Below are positions 7,381 to 15,796 of a stretch of 64,000 bases of DNA, piece after piece. The stretch lies in assembly GCF_003067705.1 (NCBI RefSeq), contig NZ_QANL01000001.1:1240001-1304000 (forward strand), written 5' to 3'. The translations under genes were made by a program, and so were the position numbers. The notes beneath the pieces are model-generated. The model made no database searches. It was not told the DNA's origin and saw only the letters and a program-made list of their open reading frames with translations. Numbering within the stretch: position 1 is the first letter of the stretch; each line of letters begins with the position of its first letter. Source of the stretch: Planctomonas deserti (GTDB lineage Bacteria; Actinomycetota; Actinomycetes; Actinomycetales; Microbacteriaceae).

Positions 7381-8961
7381 TCAGTCGTACTTGGCCGGGT
7401 CCGCCTTGATCGGGTCGTTCGCGTCGTAGTCGCCCGCCTTGTAGCCGACGCTGAACTGGGCCATCATGTCGTGGTCCTCGTGCGGCAGGTTGTGGCAGTG
7501 CACCATGTAGCGGCCCTTCTGGTGCTCGAACCGCATGATCAGCCGCACGGTCTCGCCCTCACCGACGTAGACGACGTCCTTCGGGCCCTTCTCCCAGGCG
7601 AACGGCGGATTGCCGTTGCGGGAGAGGATCTGGAAGTCGACGAGGTGGATGTGCAGCGGGTGGTACCAGCCGCCGGAGCTGTTTTCGAACTCCCAGATCT
7701 CGACGGCGTCGTAGTCGGGGTCTGCGATGACCTTCTGGTACTCGCTCGCGATGACGTCACCCCAGGTGATGCCGTCGATGGTCCAGATGTTGTTGTCGCG
7801 CTTGAGCCGGAAGCGCCGAGTCTTCACGGCGTCCGACGGCTTGAGCGACATCGCCGTGCTCGGCACGAGGGTCGTCGGCAGCTTGGTCGCCTTCGGGTCG
7901 GACAGGTCCACGGGGTCGGCCGTCACGTCGAAGGCCATGACCTTGCCGGTGAAGTCGAAGTCGATGTTGTTCTTGTTCGACGCATTGCGCAGCTCGATGC
8001 GCGTCCCGGGGGCGTACTTGGAGAAGTCGATGAGGACCTCGTAGCGCTCGGCGCCGGCGTGCCGCCAGGAGGTCACCGTCTGAGCGACGGGCATGAGGCC
8101 GCCGTCGGTGGCCACCATGGTGACGGGGGCTCCGTTGCTCAGCGAGAACCGGTAGGACCGGGAGATCGACGCGTTCAGCACGCGGAAGCGGTAGATGCGG
8201 CGCTTGACCTTCATGACCGGCCAGGGCTTGCCGTTGACCAGGATCACGTCTCCCCACAGCCCGGACTGGGTCTTGTCGTCGTAGGACAGCTTCCCGTTCC
8301 GCGAGAACATCGCGTCCGTCACGGTGAGGGGCACGTCGAACTCGCCCTGCGGGAGCAGCCGGCGCTCGTCGTCGTCGTGGAGGTGGTACTGCCCCGCCAG
8401 GCCCGAGTACGCGTTCTGCGCCGTGTTGTGCACGGCGTGATCGTGGTACCAGAGCGTCCGGGCCGGCTGGCTGTTCGGGTAGCGATAGGTCTTGCTCTGG
8501 TCCTTCGCGGTGAGGTCGCTGGCGTACCCGTCGTACTGCGGCAGGGAGGCGGACCCGTGCAGGTGGGTCGAGGTGTGGAGCGCGTGTCCCCAGGTGGGGT
8601 GGAGCAGCGGCAGCTTGTTGCGGACCTTCACCCGGATGGGCTCGCCCTTGTCCGCGACGATCGTCGGACCGGGGAAGACGCCGTTGTAGCCGAGCACGGT
8701 GGTCTTCAGGCCGGGCACGATGTCCGCTTCGGCCGCCAGCTCGCTGATCTCGTAGTAGGGGCTCGCCTCCGCGTCGGGCGACGTCGATCGAGGGAGTTCC
8801 TTGGGAATGGGAAGCGGCGTCGCGAAGCGCTTGGGGAAGTTGGCGGTGGCCAGCGTGCTGGGCGTCGAGGCCTGCGCCTGGGTCAGCGGGACGGTGAGAG
8901 CCGCGGCGCCGATGGCACCGATGCCTCCGACCTGAAGGGCTGTGCGTCGTGTGATGGTCAT
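7381..8961 (-). CDS. Tat-exported multicopper oxidase (CotA/bilirubin-oxidase type)
   Basis: 526-residue three-domain multicopper oxidase that oxidises phenolic or metal substrates and reduces O2 to water. It begins MTITRRTAL followed by a hydrophobic helix and an AQA-type cleavage site, a Tat signal suited to export of a folded copper enzyme. Copper ligands are all present: HLHG near residue 133, WYHDH near 173, HPLHIH near 425-435, and HCHNLPHEDHDMM at 488-500 with Cys, His and axial Met of the type 1 site. The ATG chosen has AGAGGA 6 nt upstream; the long open frame before it is antisense noise. It is divergent from a CopD-CtaG gene, consistent with copper handling or detoxification. Confidence 0.92.
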   Translation of the reverse strand: MTITRRTALQVGGIGAIGAAALTVPLTQAQASTPSTLATANFPKRFATPLPIPKELPRSTSPDAEASPYYEISELAAEADIVPGLKTTVLGYNGVFPGPTIVADKGEPIRVKVRNKLPLLHPTWGHALHTSTHLHGSASLPQYDGYASDLTAKDQSKTYRYPNSQPARTLWYHDHAVHNTAQNAYSGLAGQYHLHDDDERRLLPQGEFDVPLTVTDAMFSRNGKLSYDDKTQSGLWGDVILVNGKPWPVMKVKRRIYRFRVLNASISRSYRFSLSNGAPVTMVATDGGLMPVAQTVTSWRHAGAERYEVLIDFSKYAPGTRIELRNASNKNNIDFDFTGKVMAFDVTADPVDLSDPKATKLPTTLVPSTAMSLKPSDAVKTRRFRLKRDNNIWTIDGITWGDVIASEYQKVIADPDYDAVEIWEFENSSGGWYHPLHIHLVDFQILSRNGNPPFAWEKGPKDVVYVGEGETVRLIMRFEHQKGRYMVHCHNLPHEDHDMMAQFSVGYKAGDYDANDPIKADPAKYD

Positions 8962-9309
8962 GTCTCGTCCTCTCGGCGAGCGGGGGCTCGCGGGAAGGGG
9001 GAAGGGGGAAGGGGTTGGGGGCGGAGGCGACACGGATGCGGGTCGCCTCCAGGGGGTGCTGTGTTCCGGGGGTGCTGTGCTGCGAGTTGCCGTGAGTGCT
9101 TTCCGGCTGGGGGGCGGCCGTACCACTCGGTGCAGGTTCAGGAGTAGTTGCCGTGCCCTGGAAAAAACTTGTCCTCTCGCCCGTCCCTCTTTCTGGCTTC
9201 CCGCTCGTCCCGCCGCGGGCGCCACGTTGGTTTTTCGCAAGGTCGCTGCGGGACGGTATGCGTGCGCCGGCGACCGCCTAGAGGCGCCACAGGTCGGAAG
9301 GAAAGCACG
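8962..9309. other. Divergent copper-gene intergenic region (348 bp)
   Basis: It separates the multicopper oxidase (minus) from the CopD-CtaG gene (plus) and must hold both promoters. The oxidase SD (AGAGGA) lies at its left edge and a GGAAGGAAAG SD at its right edge. The part from 8980 to 9030 is G-rich with a quadruplex-type pattern. I did not find a convincing palindromic copper-repressor operator. Confidence 0.6.
8992..9021 (+). promoter_or_regulatory. G-quadruplex-type G tract
   Basis: G runs of 5, 5, 4 and 5 at 8997-9001, 9004-9008, 9011-9014 and 9017-9021 are separated by loops of exactly two bases (AA, AA, TT), with a further GGG at 8992-8994. This meets the standard four-tract quadruplex definition. 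It lies 31-60 bp upstream of the oxidase start codon, so it is in the 5' UTR or promoter of that gene (C-rich in its mRNA sense). Confidence 0.6.
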
Positions 9310-11202
9310 ATGCGGATCATGGGGACGACGAGGACCGCGCTGGTGGCACTGGTGGGAGCCGGGCTGCTCGCCCTCACCTTCGCCTTCACGCTGTCGAGGG
9401 CGGCGGAGCCCGCGCTCCTCGACCGCACCGGACCCCTCGTGATCTGGGGCCTGCCCATGGCGAAGCTGGGGGTGAACGTCGCCGCGTCCGTGGTGATCGG
9501 CGCTCTGCTTCTCGCGGTGACCGCGCTGTCGCCGGGAACCCCGGCCCGGAGGCGCGCCCTCGTCCTTGCCCGCGCCGGTGCGGTTGCGTGGAGCGCCTGC
9601 GCCCTCGTGGTCGCGATCCTCACGTTCCAGACCGTGGCGAACCTGCCGATCCTCTCCCCGGAGGCCGGTGACGCCCTCTGGATGTTCTTCACCATCGTTC
9701 CCCTCGGCCGCGCGACGGTCGCCGCCGTCGTGCTCGCCGCCACCACGGCGGTGCTCGTCTTCACCGCCCGGTCCCGTGCGACCCTCGTGCTCACGGGTGT
9801 CGTCGCGTTCGCGGGTACGGTGCCTCTCGTGCTCAACTCGCACGCCGCCGGCGGCCGCGGTCACGCCGACAGCACCGTCGCCGTCGTCCTGCACGTGGCC
9901 GGGGCCTCGGTGTGGCTGGGTGGGCTCCTCGTCCTCATCGCCGTGCGATCGGCAGTGCCTGCGGATCAGCGGGCGACGCTCGTGCGGCGGTACTCCACCT
10001 TCGCGCTGGCCGCGTTCATCGTGCTGGCCGTGTCCGGCGTGGTGGCGGCGTGGGCCGCGCTGGGCACGTGGTCGGAGCTGTTCTCGGCCTACGGAGCGCT
10101 TGTCCTGGCCAAGACGGCCGCGCTCGGCCTCCTCTTCCTGTGCGGCGCGGCGCAGCGCCTCGTCGTCGTGCGCGCCCTCGACCGTCGGGCCCCGTCCGCG
10201 GGCCGCCACTTCGCCGCGCTCGTCGTGGTGGAGCTCACGATCATGGGCGCGGCGTCCGGTGTGGCGGCGGCTCTGGCCCGCACGACACCGCCGGCCGCGC
10301 CGGACACCGGCGTCGACGGGGCCCTGCTGCCGGTGTTCGGTGTGGTTCCCGCGCTGACCCAGTGGCGCATCGACCCCCTCTGGCTGCTCGTCTGCGGGTT
10401 CGCGGCCGTGCTCTACCTCGGCGGCGTCCGTCGGCTGCGGAGCCGCGGCGAGGGCTGGCCGGTGCGCCGGAGCGTCCTCTGGCTCAGCGGCGTCGCGCTG
10501 CTGTTCGTCGTGACCAACGGCGGCCTGCACATGTATCAGGGCTTCCTGCTGAGCGCGCACGCCGCGACGCAGGCCGTCGTACTCGCGGTGGTGCCGCTGC
10601 TCCTGGTCGGCGGCGCACCCGGGACGCTGATCGAGCGCACCGTGGAACCGCGCCGCGACGGCACGCTTGGCGCTCTCGAGGTCGCTCGCTCGCTCGCCCG
10701 GCCCGCACGCTGGATCAGCACTCGGCCCCACCTTCCGACGCTCGTCGTGGCCCTCGCGTTGACGGCGACCCTCGCGTCACCGCTGCAGCGCTACGCCGCG
10801 CTCGCCGAGGCGGGGTACTCGCTCTCCGTCATCGCCGCGCTCGCCGCGGGGACCGTGTTCGCGCTGGCCGTCGTGCCGGCGGCGGGCCTGTCCCGGGGTG
10901 ACCGGCTCTTCGCGATCACCGGTGCGGCGATCGTGATCGGCGCCTTCGGAGCGTGGATCCGCGCGCAGGCACCGGGGCTCGAGGAGGTCTGGTTCCGGGC
11001 GGTGGGGAACCCGTGGGGCGACGCGCCCGCCGTGGCGCCGGAGTGGGCTGGTCCGCTGCTCTGGAGCATCGCTGGGCTGGGCCTCGCCGCGGCGGCGGTC
11101 CTGGTGACCCGTCGGTCGGGCGCCGAACCGGACGGCACGTCCCTTCCGGCCGCCCCGGCCCCCGCCTTCGGCGTAGTCGTCGCACCGCGGGTGGACGCGT
11201 GA
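9310..11202 (+). CDS. CopD / cytochrome c oxidase assembly (CtaG) fusion membrane protein
   Basis: 630-residue polytopic membrane protein joining two domains. The first half is CopD-like (residues ~1-310), including LVRRYSTFALAAFIVLAVSG and a Lys-containing helix before CGAAQRLVVVRAL. The second half is caa3-type CtaG-like (from WRIDPLWLL, ~residue 355), including NGGLHMYQGFLLSAH and a final helix block ending near LWSIAGLGLAAAAVL. Such fusions are a normal actinobacterial architecture for copper import or delivery to cytochrome oxidase. The ATG at 9310 is chosen for GGAAGGAAAG just upstream; an in-frame ATG three codons later is possible. Its stop overlaps the GTG of the signal peptidase gene by 4 nt, so the two are translationally coupled. 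Confidence 0.88.
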   Translation: MRIMGTTRTALVALVGAGLLALTFAFTLSRAAEPALLDRTGPLVIWGLPMAKLGVNVAASVVIGALLLAVTALSPGTPARRRALVLARAGAVAWSACALVVAILTFQTVANLPILSPEAGDALWMFFTIVPLGRATVAAVVLAATTAVLVFTARSRATLVLTGVVAFAGTVPLVLNSHAAGGRGHADSTVAVVLHVAGASVWLGGLLVLIAVRSAVPADQRATLVRRYSTFALAAFIVLAVSGVVAAWAALGTWSELFSAYGALVLAKTAALGLLFLCGAAQRLVVVRALDRRAPSAGRHFAALVVVELTIMGAASGVAAALARTTPPAAPDTGVDGALLPVFGVVPALTQWRIDPLWLLVCGFAAVLYLGGVRRLRSRGEGWPVRRSVLWLSGVALLFVVTNGGLHMYQGFLLSAHAATQAVVLAVVPLLLVGGAPGTLIERTVEPRRDGTLGALEVARSLARPARWISTRPHLPTLVVALALTATLASPLQRYAALAEAGYSLSVIAALAAGTVFALAVVPAAGLSRGDRLFAITGAAIVIGAFGAWIRAQAPGLEEVWFRAVGNPWGDAPAVAPEWAGPLLWSIAGLGLAAAAVLVTRRSGAEPDGTSLPAAPAPAFGVVVAPRVDA

Positions 11203-11789
11203 GCAGCCCCGCGGACCCGACCGCCGCCACGGCAGTCCCCGGTGGGGCCGCTGCCGGCCCGTCCCCGTCGACTCCGCGGGTCCCGCCGCACCGGCGCGGG
11301 GGGACCCGCGGCCGGTTCCGCGGTGCCGCCGTGGCCGCGGGCTGCCTCGTCGTTCTCGCCGCCGTGCGCATCCTGGTGTTCCAGCCCACCGTCGTGACGT
11401 CCGGCAGCATGGAGCCGACGATCGACGCCGGCACCGTGGTGTGGGTCAACGCGCTCGGGCCGCGGCTCGGACCGGTCGAGGTGGGCTCCCTCGTCTCCGC
11501 CCGCCTCGACGACGGCACCACGGTCATCAAGCGGCTGATGGCCACGGAGGGGCAGACGGTCGAGATCTACGGCGGCGCCCTCCGCATCGACGGGCGCGAG
11601 CTCGATGAGCCGTACGCGGACAACAGCGACATGGGCGGCATCTTCTTCGGCCCGGTGCGCGTGCCCGAGGGTCAGGTGTTCCTGCTCGGCGACAACCGCC
11701 TGGACTCCATCGACTCCCGGGTCTTCGGCCCCCTCGACGAGTCCGCGCTGCAGGGCACCGTCCTCGTGGTCCTGCCCCGCCTCTTCTGA
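11199..11789 (+). CDS. lepB: Signal peptidase I
   Basis: 196-residue type I signal peptidase that cleaves Sec signal peptides at the outer face of the membrane. After a ~40-residue Pro/Ala-rich cytoplasmic start there is one membrane helix (AAVAAGCLVVLAAVRILVF). The catalytic Ser box SGSMEPTI follows, then the Lys box TTVIKRLMATEG, and box E reads GDNRLDSIDSR, so all catalytic elements are intact. The GTG start overlaps the upstream copD-ctaG stop (GTGA). The pairing with copper genes is unusual; because such a protease is generic, it may simply share the promoter, or it may help mature the neighbouring exported proteins (inference). Confidence 0.92.
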   Translation: MSSPADPTAATAVPGGAAAGPSPSTPRVPPHRRGGTRGRFRGAAVAAGCLVVLAAVRILVFQPTVVTSGSMEPTIDAGTVVWVNALGPRLGPVEVGSLVSARLDDGTTVIKRLMATEGQTVEIYGGALRIDGRELDEPYADNSDMGGIFFGPVRVPEGQVFLLGDNRLDSIDSRVFGPLDESALQGTVLVVLPRLF

Positions 11790-11811
11790 CCCGCCCCACG
11801 GTCGCGTGCAC

Positions 11812-11886
11812 GGTCGCTGAGGTCGTCGAAGCGACGTGGAGTGCCTGCGCGGGTTCGGTCGCGTCCCTTCGACAGGCTCAGGGACC
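11812..11886. repeat. REP-like hairpin unit 1
   Basis: A 25-bp left arm (11812-11836, beginning GGTCGCTGAGG) and a 25-bp right arm (11862-11886, CGTCCCTTCGACAGGCTCAG then GGACC) are near-perfect inverted repeats around a 25-nt loop. A closely related unit follows at 11909. Elements with the core GCTGAGCYTGTCGAAG / CTTCGACAGGCTCAG are scattered through many actinobacterial genomes. Confidence 0.8.
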
Positions 11887-11908
11887 GGAGGGGGCCGTTC
11901 GCGTGTAC

Positions 11909-11981
11909 GGTCGCTGAGCTTGTCGAAGCGACGTGGGGTGCCTCTGCGGTTCGCAACGTCCCTTCGACGGGCTCAGACACC
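11909..11981. repeat. REP-like hairpin unit 2
   Basis: Second copy of the preceding element in the same orientation: left arm 11909-11933 (begins GGTCGCTGAGCTTG), right arm 11957-11981. The loops also share GTG-G-GTGCC, so the two units look like a tandem duplication of about 97 bp followed by drift. Confidence 0.8.
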
Positions 11982-12031
11982 GCGACAGGTCCCGTGCACG
12001 GCGCCCGGGCCGGTGTCGCCGCGCACGACGA

Positions 12032-12063
12032 ACCGGCCGGCGATCCTGTGATCGCCGGCCGGT
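12032..12063. terminator. Perfect 14-bp hairpin
   Basis: ACCGGCCGGCGATC (12032-12045) and its exact complement (12050-12063) enclose a CTGT tetraloop. No T tract follows on the plus strand. It stands after the REP-like pair and before the two-component genes, so it may insulate them from upstream transcription. Confidence 0.6.
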
Positions 12064-12352
12064 CCTGCCCGGAGGCCCCCGTGACCTCACGGGCCGTCGG
12101 CGCCACCTCCTCCCAGGGAGGGATGCGCCGACCAACTGTCCGAGCACGCTCACCCAGTGGCGCGGACAGCCGTTCCCGTCGCTCAGCCCACGTCGCGTCT
12201 CCTTCGTCGATTCCACGCGAAGACGCGAGGACGGTATCGTCACGGTAGGAAGCGGACCCTGTGAAAAGCTGGCGGCGCCGGGCTCTCGGCTTCCTGGGCA
12301 GCGGCAAGCGGGTTCATAGCCTCCGCATAGGAATCGCACAAACAATGGGTGC

Positions 12353-13114
12353 GTGACCACGACGAACGGCTCCTTCCAGTCCCCCTCCTCCGCGCACCAG
12401 CCGCGCATGACGCGCGCCGACGGATCACCCGTGCGGGTGCTCGTCGTGGACGACGAGAAGTCGCTGACCGACCTGCTGCAGATGGCCCTGCGCTACGAGG
12501 GCTGGTCCATCCGCACCGCGGAGAACGGCCAGCAGGCCCTGGCGGTCGCGCGGGAGTTCCGGCCGGACGTGATCGTGCTCGACGTCATGCTTCCCGACAT
12601 CGACGGCCTCAAGGTCCTCGGCCGCATCCGCGCCGACGGCCAGGACGTGCCGGTGCTCTTCCTCACCGCGAAGGACTCGCTCGACGACCGGATCGCCGGC
12701 CTCACCGCGGGTGGCGACGACTACGTGACGAAGCCGTTCAGCCTCGAGGAGGTCGTCGCCCGGCTGCGCGGTCTGATCCGCCGCTCGACGCTCACCGTCA
12801 GCGACGCCGCGAATCCCGAGCTCGTCGTCGGCGACCTCGTTCTGAACGAGGACAGCCACGAGGTGTCCCGCGGTGGCGCGCCCATCGAGCTCACGGCGAC
12901 GGAGTTCGAGCTCCTCCGCTACCTCATGCGCAACCCGCGCCGCGTGCTGAGCAAGATGCAGATCCTCGACCGGGTCTGGAGCTACGACTTCGGCGGTCGA
13001 TCGAGCGTTGTGGAGATCTACATCTCCTACCTCCGGCGCAAGATCGACGCGGGTCGAGAGCCCATGATCCACACGGTGCGCGGCGCCGGCTACATGCTCA
13101 AGGCCGCTTCATGA
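12353..13114 (+). CDS. OmpR-family response regulator
   Basis: 253-residue two-component response regulator. The receiver domain starts at VRVLVVDDEKSL (acidic pocket DDE) and carries the phosphoacceptor Asp in VIVLDVMLPDIDG and the conserved Lys in DDYVTKPFS. The C-terminal winged helix (ELVVGDLVLNEDSHEV onward) ends with YISYLRRKIDAG and IHTVRGAGYML, typical of OmpR/PhoB DNA-binding domains. The GTG at 12353 gives a 20-residue unstructured start; the ATG at 12407 would give a shorter, more usual N-terminus, so the start is uncertain. The stop overlaps the kinase ATG (ATGA). The inducing signal is not evident from sequence. Confidence 0.92.
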   Translation: MTTTNGSFQSPSSAHQPRMTRADGSPVRVLVVDDEKSLTDLLQMALRYEGWSIRTAENGQQALAVAREFRPDVIVLDVMLPDIDGLKVLGRIRADGQDVPVLFLTAKDSLDDRIAGLTAGGDDYVTKPFSLEEVVARLRGLIRRSTLTVSDAANPELVVGDLVLNEDSHEVSRGGAPIELTATEFELLRYLMRNPRRVLSKMQILDRVWSYDFGGRSSVVEIYISYLRRKIDAGREPMIHTVRGAGYMLKAAS

Positions 13115-14616
13115 CCCTGCGGCGGCGCCTCGTGCTGGGGATCGTCGCCCTGCTCGCGCTCGTGAGCATCGTGATCGGCATCGCGAGCGTCGCCTTCCTG
13201 CGCGGCACACTGATGGCGCAGCTCGACCGCCAGCTCGTGCAGTCCGCGGACCGTGCCCTCGGGGCCATCGAGGGGCCGTTCGGCGGCGGCGGGGGCGGCG
13301 GTCCGGACGGCGGTCCCGGCCTGGAGCGCGGCCAGGGAGCCGGAACGCTCGTCGCGATCGCGGTCGGGGACACCGTCGAGTTCGCGGGGTTCATCGACGT
13401 CGAGGGAGCCCAGCAGACGCTGAGCGTCGACCAGCAAGAGCAGCTCCTCGCCATCGAGCCGGATGCCGGCCCCGTCTCCGCAGACCTCGGCGGTGAGCTC
13501 GGAACCTATCGCTTCCTCGCCCAGAGCAGCTCGCTCGGCGGCACCGTCATCACCGGCCTGCCGCAGCGCGACGTGAACTCGACGCTCGCGCAGCTCGTGA
13601 CGGTCATCGTGCTCGTCACGCTGCTCGGGGTCGCGTTCGCCGCGGTGGCCGGCACCGCCGTCGTCCGCCGAGCGCTGCGTCCCCTCGACCGCGTCGCCCA
13701 GACCGCGACCGACGTCGCCGCCCTCGAGCTCGACCGGGGCGAGGTCGCCCTCGCCGTGCGAGTGCCCACCGAGGACACCGACCGGCGCACCGAGGTGGGC
13801 AAGGTCGGGTACGCGATCAACGGCATGCTCGGTCACATCGCCAAGGCGCTGAACGCGCGCCGCGAGAGCGAGAACCGGGTGCGCCGCTTCGTGTCGGACG
13901 CCAGCCACGAGCTCCGCACGCCCCTCGCCTCCATCCGCGGCTACGCCGAGCTCACCCGCATGGGCGGTCACGAGCTGCCCGCCGACGTCGTGCATGCGCT
14001 CGGCCGAATCGAGTCGGAGTCCACCCGGATGACCGCCATCGTGGAAGACCTCCTCCTTCTTGCGCGGCTCGACGAGGGCAGGGAGCTCGAGCGCTCGCCC
14101 GTCGACCTGACGCGCGTGCTGCTCGACGCCGTCAGCGACGCGCACGCCGCGGGTCGCGACCACGAGTGGGACCTCGATCTCCCCGAGGAGCCGGTGACCG
14201 TGCTGGGTGACGGCTCCCGCCTGCACCAGGTAATCGTGAACCTCCTGGCCAACGCCCGGGTGCACACGCCCGCCGGAACCCGCGTGACGACCTCCTTAGG
14301 ACTCGAGCAGGGCGAGAGGCCCATGGCGGTCGTGCGCGTGGCCGACGACGGGCCCGGCATCGACGAGAAGCTTCTGCCGACCCTGTTCGAGCGATTCGTT
14401 CGCGGGGACGACTCCCGCTCGCGCGCGACGGGCAGCACCGGTCTCGGTCTCGCCATCGTGCAGGGCGTCGTCGCCGCGTCGGGTGGCTCCGTCGCGGCCG
14501 AGAGCAGGCCCGGCAACACGGTCTTCACCGTGCGGCTGCCGCTGGCCGCCGATCACCACGCGCACGCGGCCGCGGAGCCCGCGCCGGCTCACGAGCGCCG
14601 CGCGTCCGCGGGCTGA
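13111..14616 (+). CDS. Sensor histidine kinase (HAMP, HisKA, HATPase)
   Basis: 501-residue membrane sensor kinase. It has a first membrane helix (LVLGIVALLALVSIVIGIASVAFL), a ~150-residue extracytoplasmic sensor with a Gly-rich patch near residues 55-70, and a second helix (LVTVIVLVTLLGVAFAAVAGTAVV). A HAMP linker, the phosphoacceptor box SDASHELRTPLASIRGY, and an HATPase domain with N box (VIVNLLANARVHTP), G1 (DDGPGI) and G2 (GSTGLGLAIV) follow. It is translationally coupled to the response regulator. The layout resembles the actinobacterial TcrY/PhoR-like group. The ligand is unknown; placement after copper genes hints at envelope or metal stress but does not prove it. Confidence 0.92.
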   Translation: MTLRRRLVLGIVALLALVSIVIGIASVAFLRGTLMAQLDRQLVQSADRALGAIEGPFGGGGGGGPDGGPGLERGQGAGTLVAIAVGDTVEFAGFIDVEGAQQTLSVDQQEQLLAIEPDAGPVSADLGGELGTYRFLAQSSSLGGTVITGLPQRDVNSTLAQLVTVIVLVTLLGVAFAAVAGTAVVRRALRPLDRVAQTATDVAALELDRGEVALAVRVPTEDTDRRTEVGKVGYAINGMLGHIAKALNARRESENRVRRFVSDASHELRTPLASIRGYAELTRMGGHELPADVVHALGRIESESTRMTAIVEDLLLLARLDEGRELERSPVDLTRVLLDAVSDAHAAGRDHEWDLDLPEEPVTVLGDGSRLHQVIVNLLANARVHTPAGTRVTTSLGLEQGERPMAVVRVADDGPGIDEKLLPTLFERFVRGDDSRSRATGSTGLGLAIVQGVVAASGGSVAAESRPGNTVFTVRLPLAADHHAHAAAEPAPAHERRASAG

Positions 14617-14639
14617 CGCCGCTCGGCGAGCCGACCGGA

Positions 14640-15662
14640 TCAGGGCAGCCGCTCGACCGGGTAGACCAGGCCGAGCTCGGCGCGCCAGGCGTCGAGCAGG
14701 CGCGCGTTGCCCAGCGAGTCGGCCCAGGTCATCTGCGGCGCCTCGAGCGCGTCCCCCCGGTCGCCCACCGCATCCGCCTCGAGGCCGTACTGCAGGATCT
14801 GCTGCACCTCGATCCGCTCCGTCGGCCGGCCGATCGCCGACACGAGGATCTCCGACGACTCGCCCTGCCGCACGGAAAACGGCGACGGCACGTCGATCTG
14901 CCCCCGCGTGCCGAGGATCCGCACCCGGCGCTCGCCGTCGACGCGGATTCCGGCGGAGATGGTCGCGGTGATGCCGTCGTCGAAGGTGAGTTGAGCCACC
15001 GCGTATTCGTCCACCCCGGTCTCGCCGATGTGGCCCGCGCCCGCGACCGTGAGCGGGTCGGCGAAGGGGCGGCCCAGGGCCGCGCCGACGACCAGCCGCG
15101 TGATCGAGGCGGGGTAGCACCCGACGTCGAGGATGCCGCCACCGGCCACGGCGGCGTCGAAGAGGCGGTTGCCCGGGTCGTGGTTGGCGCTGAACGCGTA
15201 CTGGGCCTCGACCGCCCGGACGCGCCCGATGGCGCCGGAGCGCACGAGCTCGAGGAGCTTCTCGGTCTGCGGGAAGAACCGGTAGGCGAAGGCCTCGGCG
15301 AGGAACACGCCGTTCCGGCGCGCGGCCTCCACCGCCTCCCTCGCCCACGCCTCCGAGATGGCCAGGGGCTTCTCGCACAGCACGTGCTTGCCGGCATCGG
15401 CCGCCCGGGCGGCCCACTCGTGGTGGTTGGTGTGCACGGTGGCGATGTAGACGGCGTCGACGCGGTCGTCGGCCAGCAGCTCCTCGTAGCTGCCGTAGGA
15501 GGACGGGGCGTCGAACTCGCGTGCGAGGGCCGCGGCGCGGTCCGCGTCGCGCGCCGCGACAGCCTGCAGGCGACCGGTGCGCGTGTGCGGCAGCTCTCGC
15601 GCGAACGTGCGCGCGATGCCGCCGGCGCCGAGGGTCCCCCAGCGGATGGAAGTAGTCGACAT
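14640..15662 (-). CDS. Gfo/Idh/MocA-family NAD(P)-dependent oxidoreductase
   Basis: 340-residue oxidoreductase. The N-terminal Rossmann fold has RWGTLGAGGIARTFA. The middle has VYIATVHTNHHEWA and the family signature HVLCEKPLAI, with the catalytic Lys in EKP. The C-terminal alpha/beta domain contains GGGILDVGCYPASI, where Asp and nearby residues shape the sugar or cyclitol pocket. The ATG at 15662 is chosen because AGGGG sits 5 nt upstream; a start 8 codons earlier lacks an SD. It is convergent with the kinase gene and divergent from the epimerase-AKR pair, with ~130 bp of shared upstream DNA. Substrate is probably a sugar or polyol, not determinable here. Confidence 0.88.
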   Translation of the reverse strand: MSTTSIRWGTLGAGGIARTFARELPHTRTGRLQAVAARDADRAAALAREFDAPSSYGSYEELLADDRVDAVYIATVHTNHHEWAARAADAGKHVLCEKPLAISEAWAREAVEAARRNGVFLAEAFAYRFFPQTEKLLELVRSGAIGRVRAVEAQYAFSANHDPGNRLFDAAVAGGGILDVGCYPASITRLVVGAALGRPFADPLTVAGAGHIGETGVDEYAVAQLTFDDGITATISAGIRVDGERRVRILGTRGQIDVPSPFSVRQGESSEILVSAIGRPTERIEVQQILQYGLEADAVGDRGDALEAPQMTWADSLGNARLLDAWRAELGLVYPVERLP

Positions 15663-15796
15663 GAACGCCCCTGTTCCTCGTGGCACCCACGAGGCGCCCG
15701 CCGTGCCGACCCTACAAGCCGCCGCCCGTCACTCGCCAGCGGTCGGTGACAGACTTGCCGAGGACCGGCCACGGCGGCCGTTCCGGAAGGAGCGCC

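Larger units (their letters stand above)
11790..12352. other. 563-bp non-coding interval
   Basis: It holds the two REP-like hairpins, the 14-bp hairpin at 12032, and the leader of the response regulator gene. Open frames exist on both strands but none has a convincing start, ribosome site or recognisable product; I regard the interval as non-coding. Confidence 0.65.

Noticed and set aside
8962-10731. The open minus-strand frame that continues for about 590 codons upstream of the multicopper oxidase
   Set aside because: It runs antisense through the well-supported CopD-CtaG gene, is made of Arg/Gly/His/Glu-rich low-complexity sequence, and the Tat signal with its own SD at 8961 gives a clear start.
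11836-12307. Short open frames on both strands between the signal peptidase and the response regulator
   Set aside because: They overlap REP-like hairpins, have no SD and no recognisable protein; the interval is better explained as repeats plus a promoter region.
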